This document shows, in pieces, positions 41,529 through 42,095 of a stretch of 42,095 bases of DNA. The notes under the pieces were generated by a model that ran no database searches, was not told where the DNA came from, and saw nothing but the letters and a program-made list of their open reading frames with translations. Location of the stretch: positions 1 to 42,095 of IMG/VR virus record IMGVR_UViG_3300042289_001213. The stretch is one strand, 5' to 3'. Source of the stretch: a virus. Each line of letters starts with the position of its first letter. Within the stretch, counting starts at the first letter, position 1. The position numbers were made by a program, and so were the translations under genes.

Positions 41529-41864
41529 ATGACTATTGAAAAAAAAGACCATTTTTTTGTATTACAAAGCCAACAGATTCCTGTGAGTGGGATTTTATTG
41601 GATGTTGTAATTGAACTGTGCCACCAATATTCGATTGTCAATCTTGAGACTGGAGAAGTTTTGGGGACAAGCCCAGGTGAAGGTATCTTAAACTTGGGAA
41701 CACCCAATGAATTAGAAGTCGAGTTTCCTGGATTTTCAGAGCGGATGGAATGGATAAAAATTGCTTTGGTTACTAAGGCAATGGGAATAATAGCCACCAG
41801 AAAAGCGACAGAACTAGCTGCAATTGAAGCGTCAAAAAACAACCCATTAACACCAATAGAATGA
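41529..41864 (+). CDS. Small protein downstream of the fibre
   Basis: Encodes 111 residues with AGGAG eight bases upstream. Strand-rich first half (HFFVLQSQQIPVSGILLDVVIELCHQYSIVN), acidic C terminus and a C-terminal helix. Position just after the fibre fits a fibre-assembly chaperone, but no known chaperone family is recognised. Overlaps the next start (ATGA). Confidence 0.5.
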   Translation: MTIEKKDHFFVLQSQQIPVSGILLDVVIELCHQYSIVNLETGEVLGTSPGEGILNLGTPNELEVEFPGFSERMEWIKIALVTKAMGIIATRKATELAAIEASKNNPLTPIE

Positions 41865-42095
41865 TATCAATATCAATTTTCTCACTCCCGTTTAATCAAT
41901 CCGGTTATGCCTTCCTGCTTTTCTTTGCCGGACTGATTTCTATTATTAATGGATTTTCCTTGATATTCGATAACCGAAAGTTGAATCAATACTTGTCATC
42001 TACTCTGTTGATAAATAACGGATTGATGTTATTGTTTGACAGCTTTAACAAGATAGGTTATGACAAGTTTGATAATATGAAAATATCAACTTTAA
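41861..42095 (+). CDS. Partial membrane protein running off the window
   Basis: An ATG at 41861 opens a frame that continues to the last base (78 residues seen). Two hydrophobic stretches (AFLLFFAGLISIINGFSLIF and LLINNGLMLLF) are joined by a charged loop. It could be a holin or an exclusion protein, but no family is recognised. If the window ends are joined, the frame stops at position 11. Confidence 0.55.
   Translation, partial: MISISIFSLPFNQSGYAFLLFFAGLISIINGFSLIFDNRKLNQYLSSTLLINNGLMLLFDSFNKIGYDKFDNMKISTL

Noticed and set aside
1-42095. tRNA genes
   Set aside because: No cloverleaf with a convincing T-loop (GGTTCAAATC-type) was found by eye; GTTTGAATCC at 16913 belongs to a terminator loop and stem.

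Overview
The window is a tailed-phage genome or a large part of one, with siphovirus-type tail genes, from a phage that infects a cyanobacterium. The phage assignment rests on a terminase large subunit, portal, prohead protease-like protein, HK97-type capsid, tail tube, frameshifted tail assembly chaperones, a giant tape measure and tail fibres. The host assignment rests on twelve copies of the cyanobacterial HIP1 octamer GCGATCGC in an AT-rich sequence. No integrase, attachment site, DNA polymerase, helicase or recognisable lysis gene was seen, so whether the phage is temperate is open. The last reading frame runs off the right end. If the two ends are joined it stops 11 bases into the window, which is compatible with a circularly permuted genome but does not prove one.

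Layout. 1-1250: small accessory genes (zinc ribbon, AntA-like) separated by hairpin promoter/terminator elements. 1290-5505, minus strand: a tightly packed seven-gene operon, queE-queD-folE-small ORF-queC-dpdA-parB-like, predicted to make preQ0 from GTP and insert it into phage DNA in place of guanine. 5548-15882, mostly plus strand: possible small terminase, minor head protein, protease-like protein, XRE repressor with repeated operators, major capsid, connector and structural proteins, tail tube, tail chaperones with a classic A_AAA_AAG -1 frameshift site, and tail completion. 15905-18812, minus strand: accessory genes including a PD-(D/E)XK nuclease, a 59-residue ORF, an LPD29-like protein, a zinc ribbon and a duplicated promoter cassette. 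18923-29039, minus strand: a 3077-residue tape measure with a 137-residue mini-intein and an embedded HExxH motif, a lipoprotein and a tail-terminator-like protein. 29079-35619, mostly plus: tail tip protein, small structural genes, MerR-like regulator and terminase. 35635-37915, minus: DNA methyltransferase and DinD/BRO-like regulator. 38064-end, plus: portal, small genes, trimeric-adhesin-like fibre and a partial membrane protein.

The most unusual points are: (1) the preQ0 DNA-modification operon, in which the N-terminal module of DpdA is present twice in DpdA and once more as a separate 65-residue gene; (2) a ParB-fold gene overlapping dpdA, a possible DpdB-like partner; (3) a family of covarying hairpins that lie just downstream of a TATAAT box on one strand and can act as terminators on the other, each bordering an accessory gene; (4) an intein in the conserved tape-measure domain; and (5) a metallopeptidase-like motif and a co-transcribed lipoprotein in the tape-measure operon.
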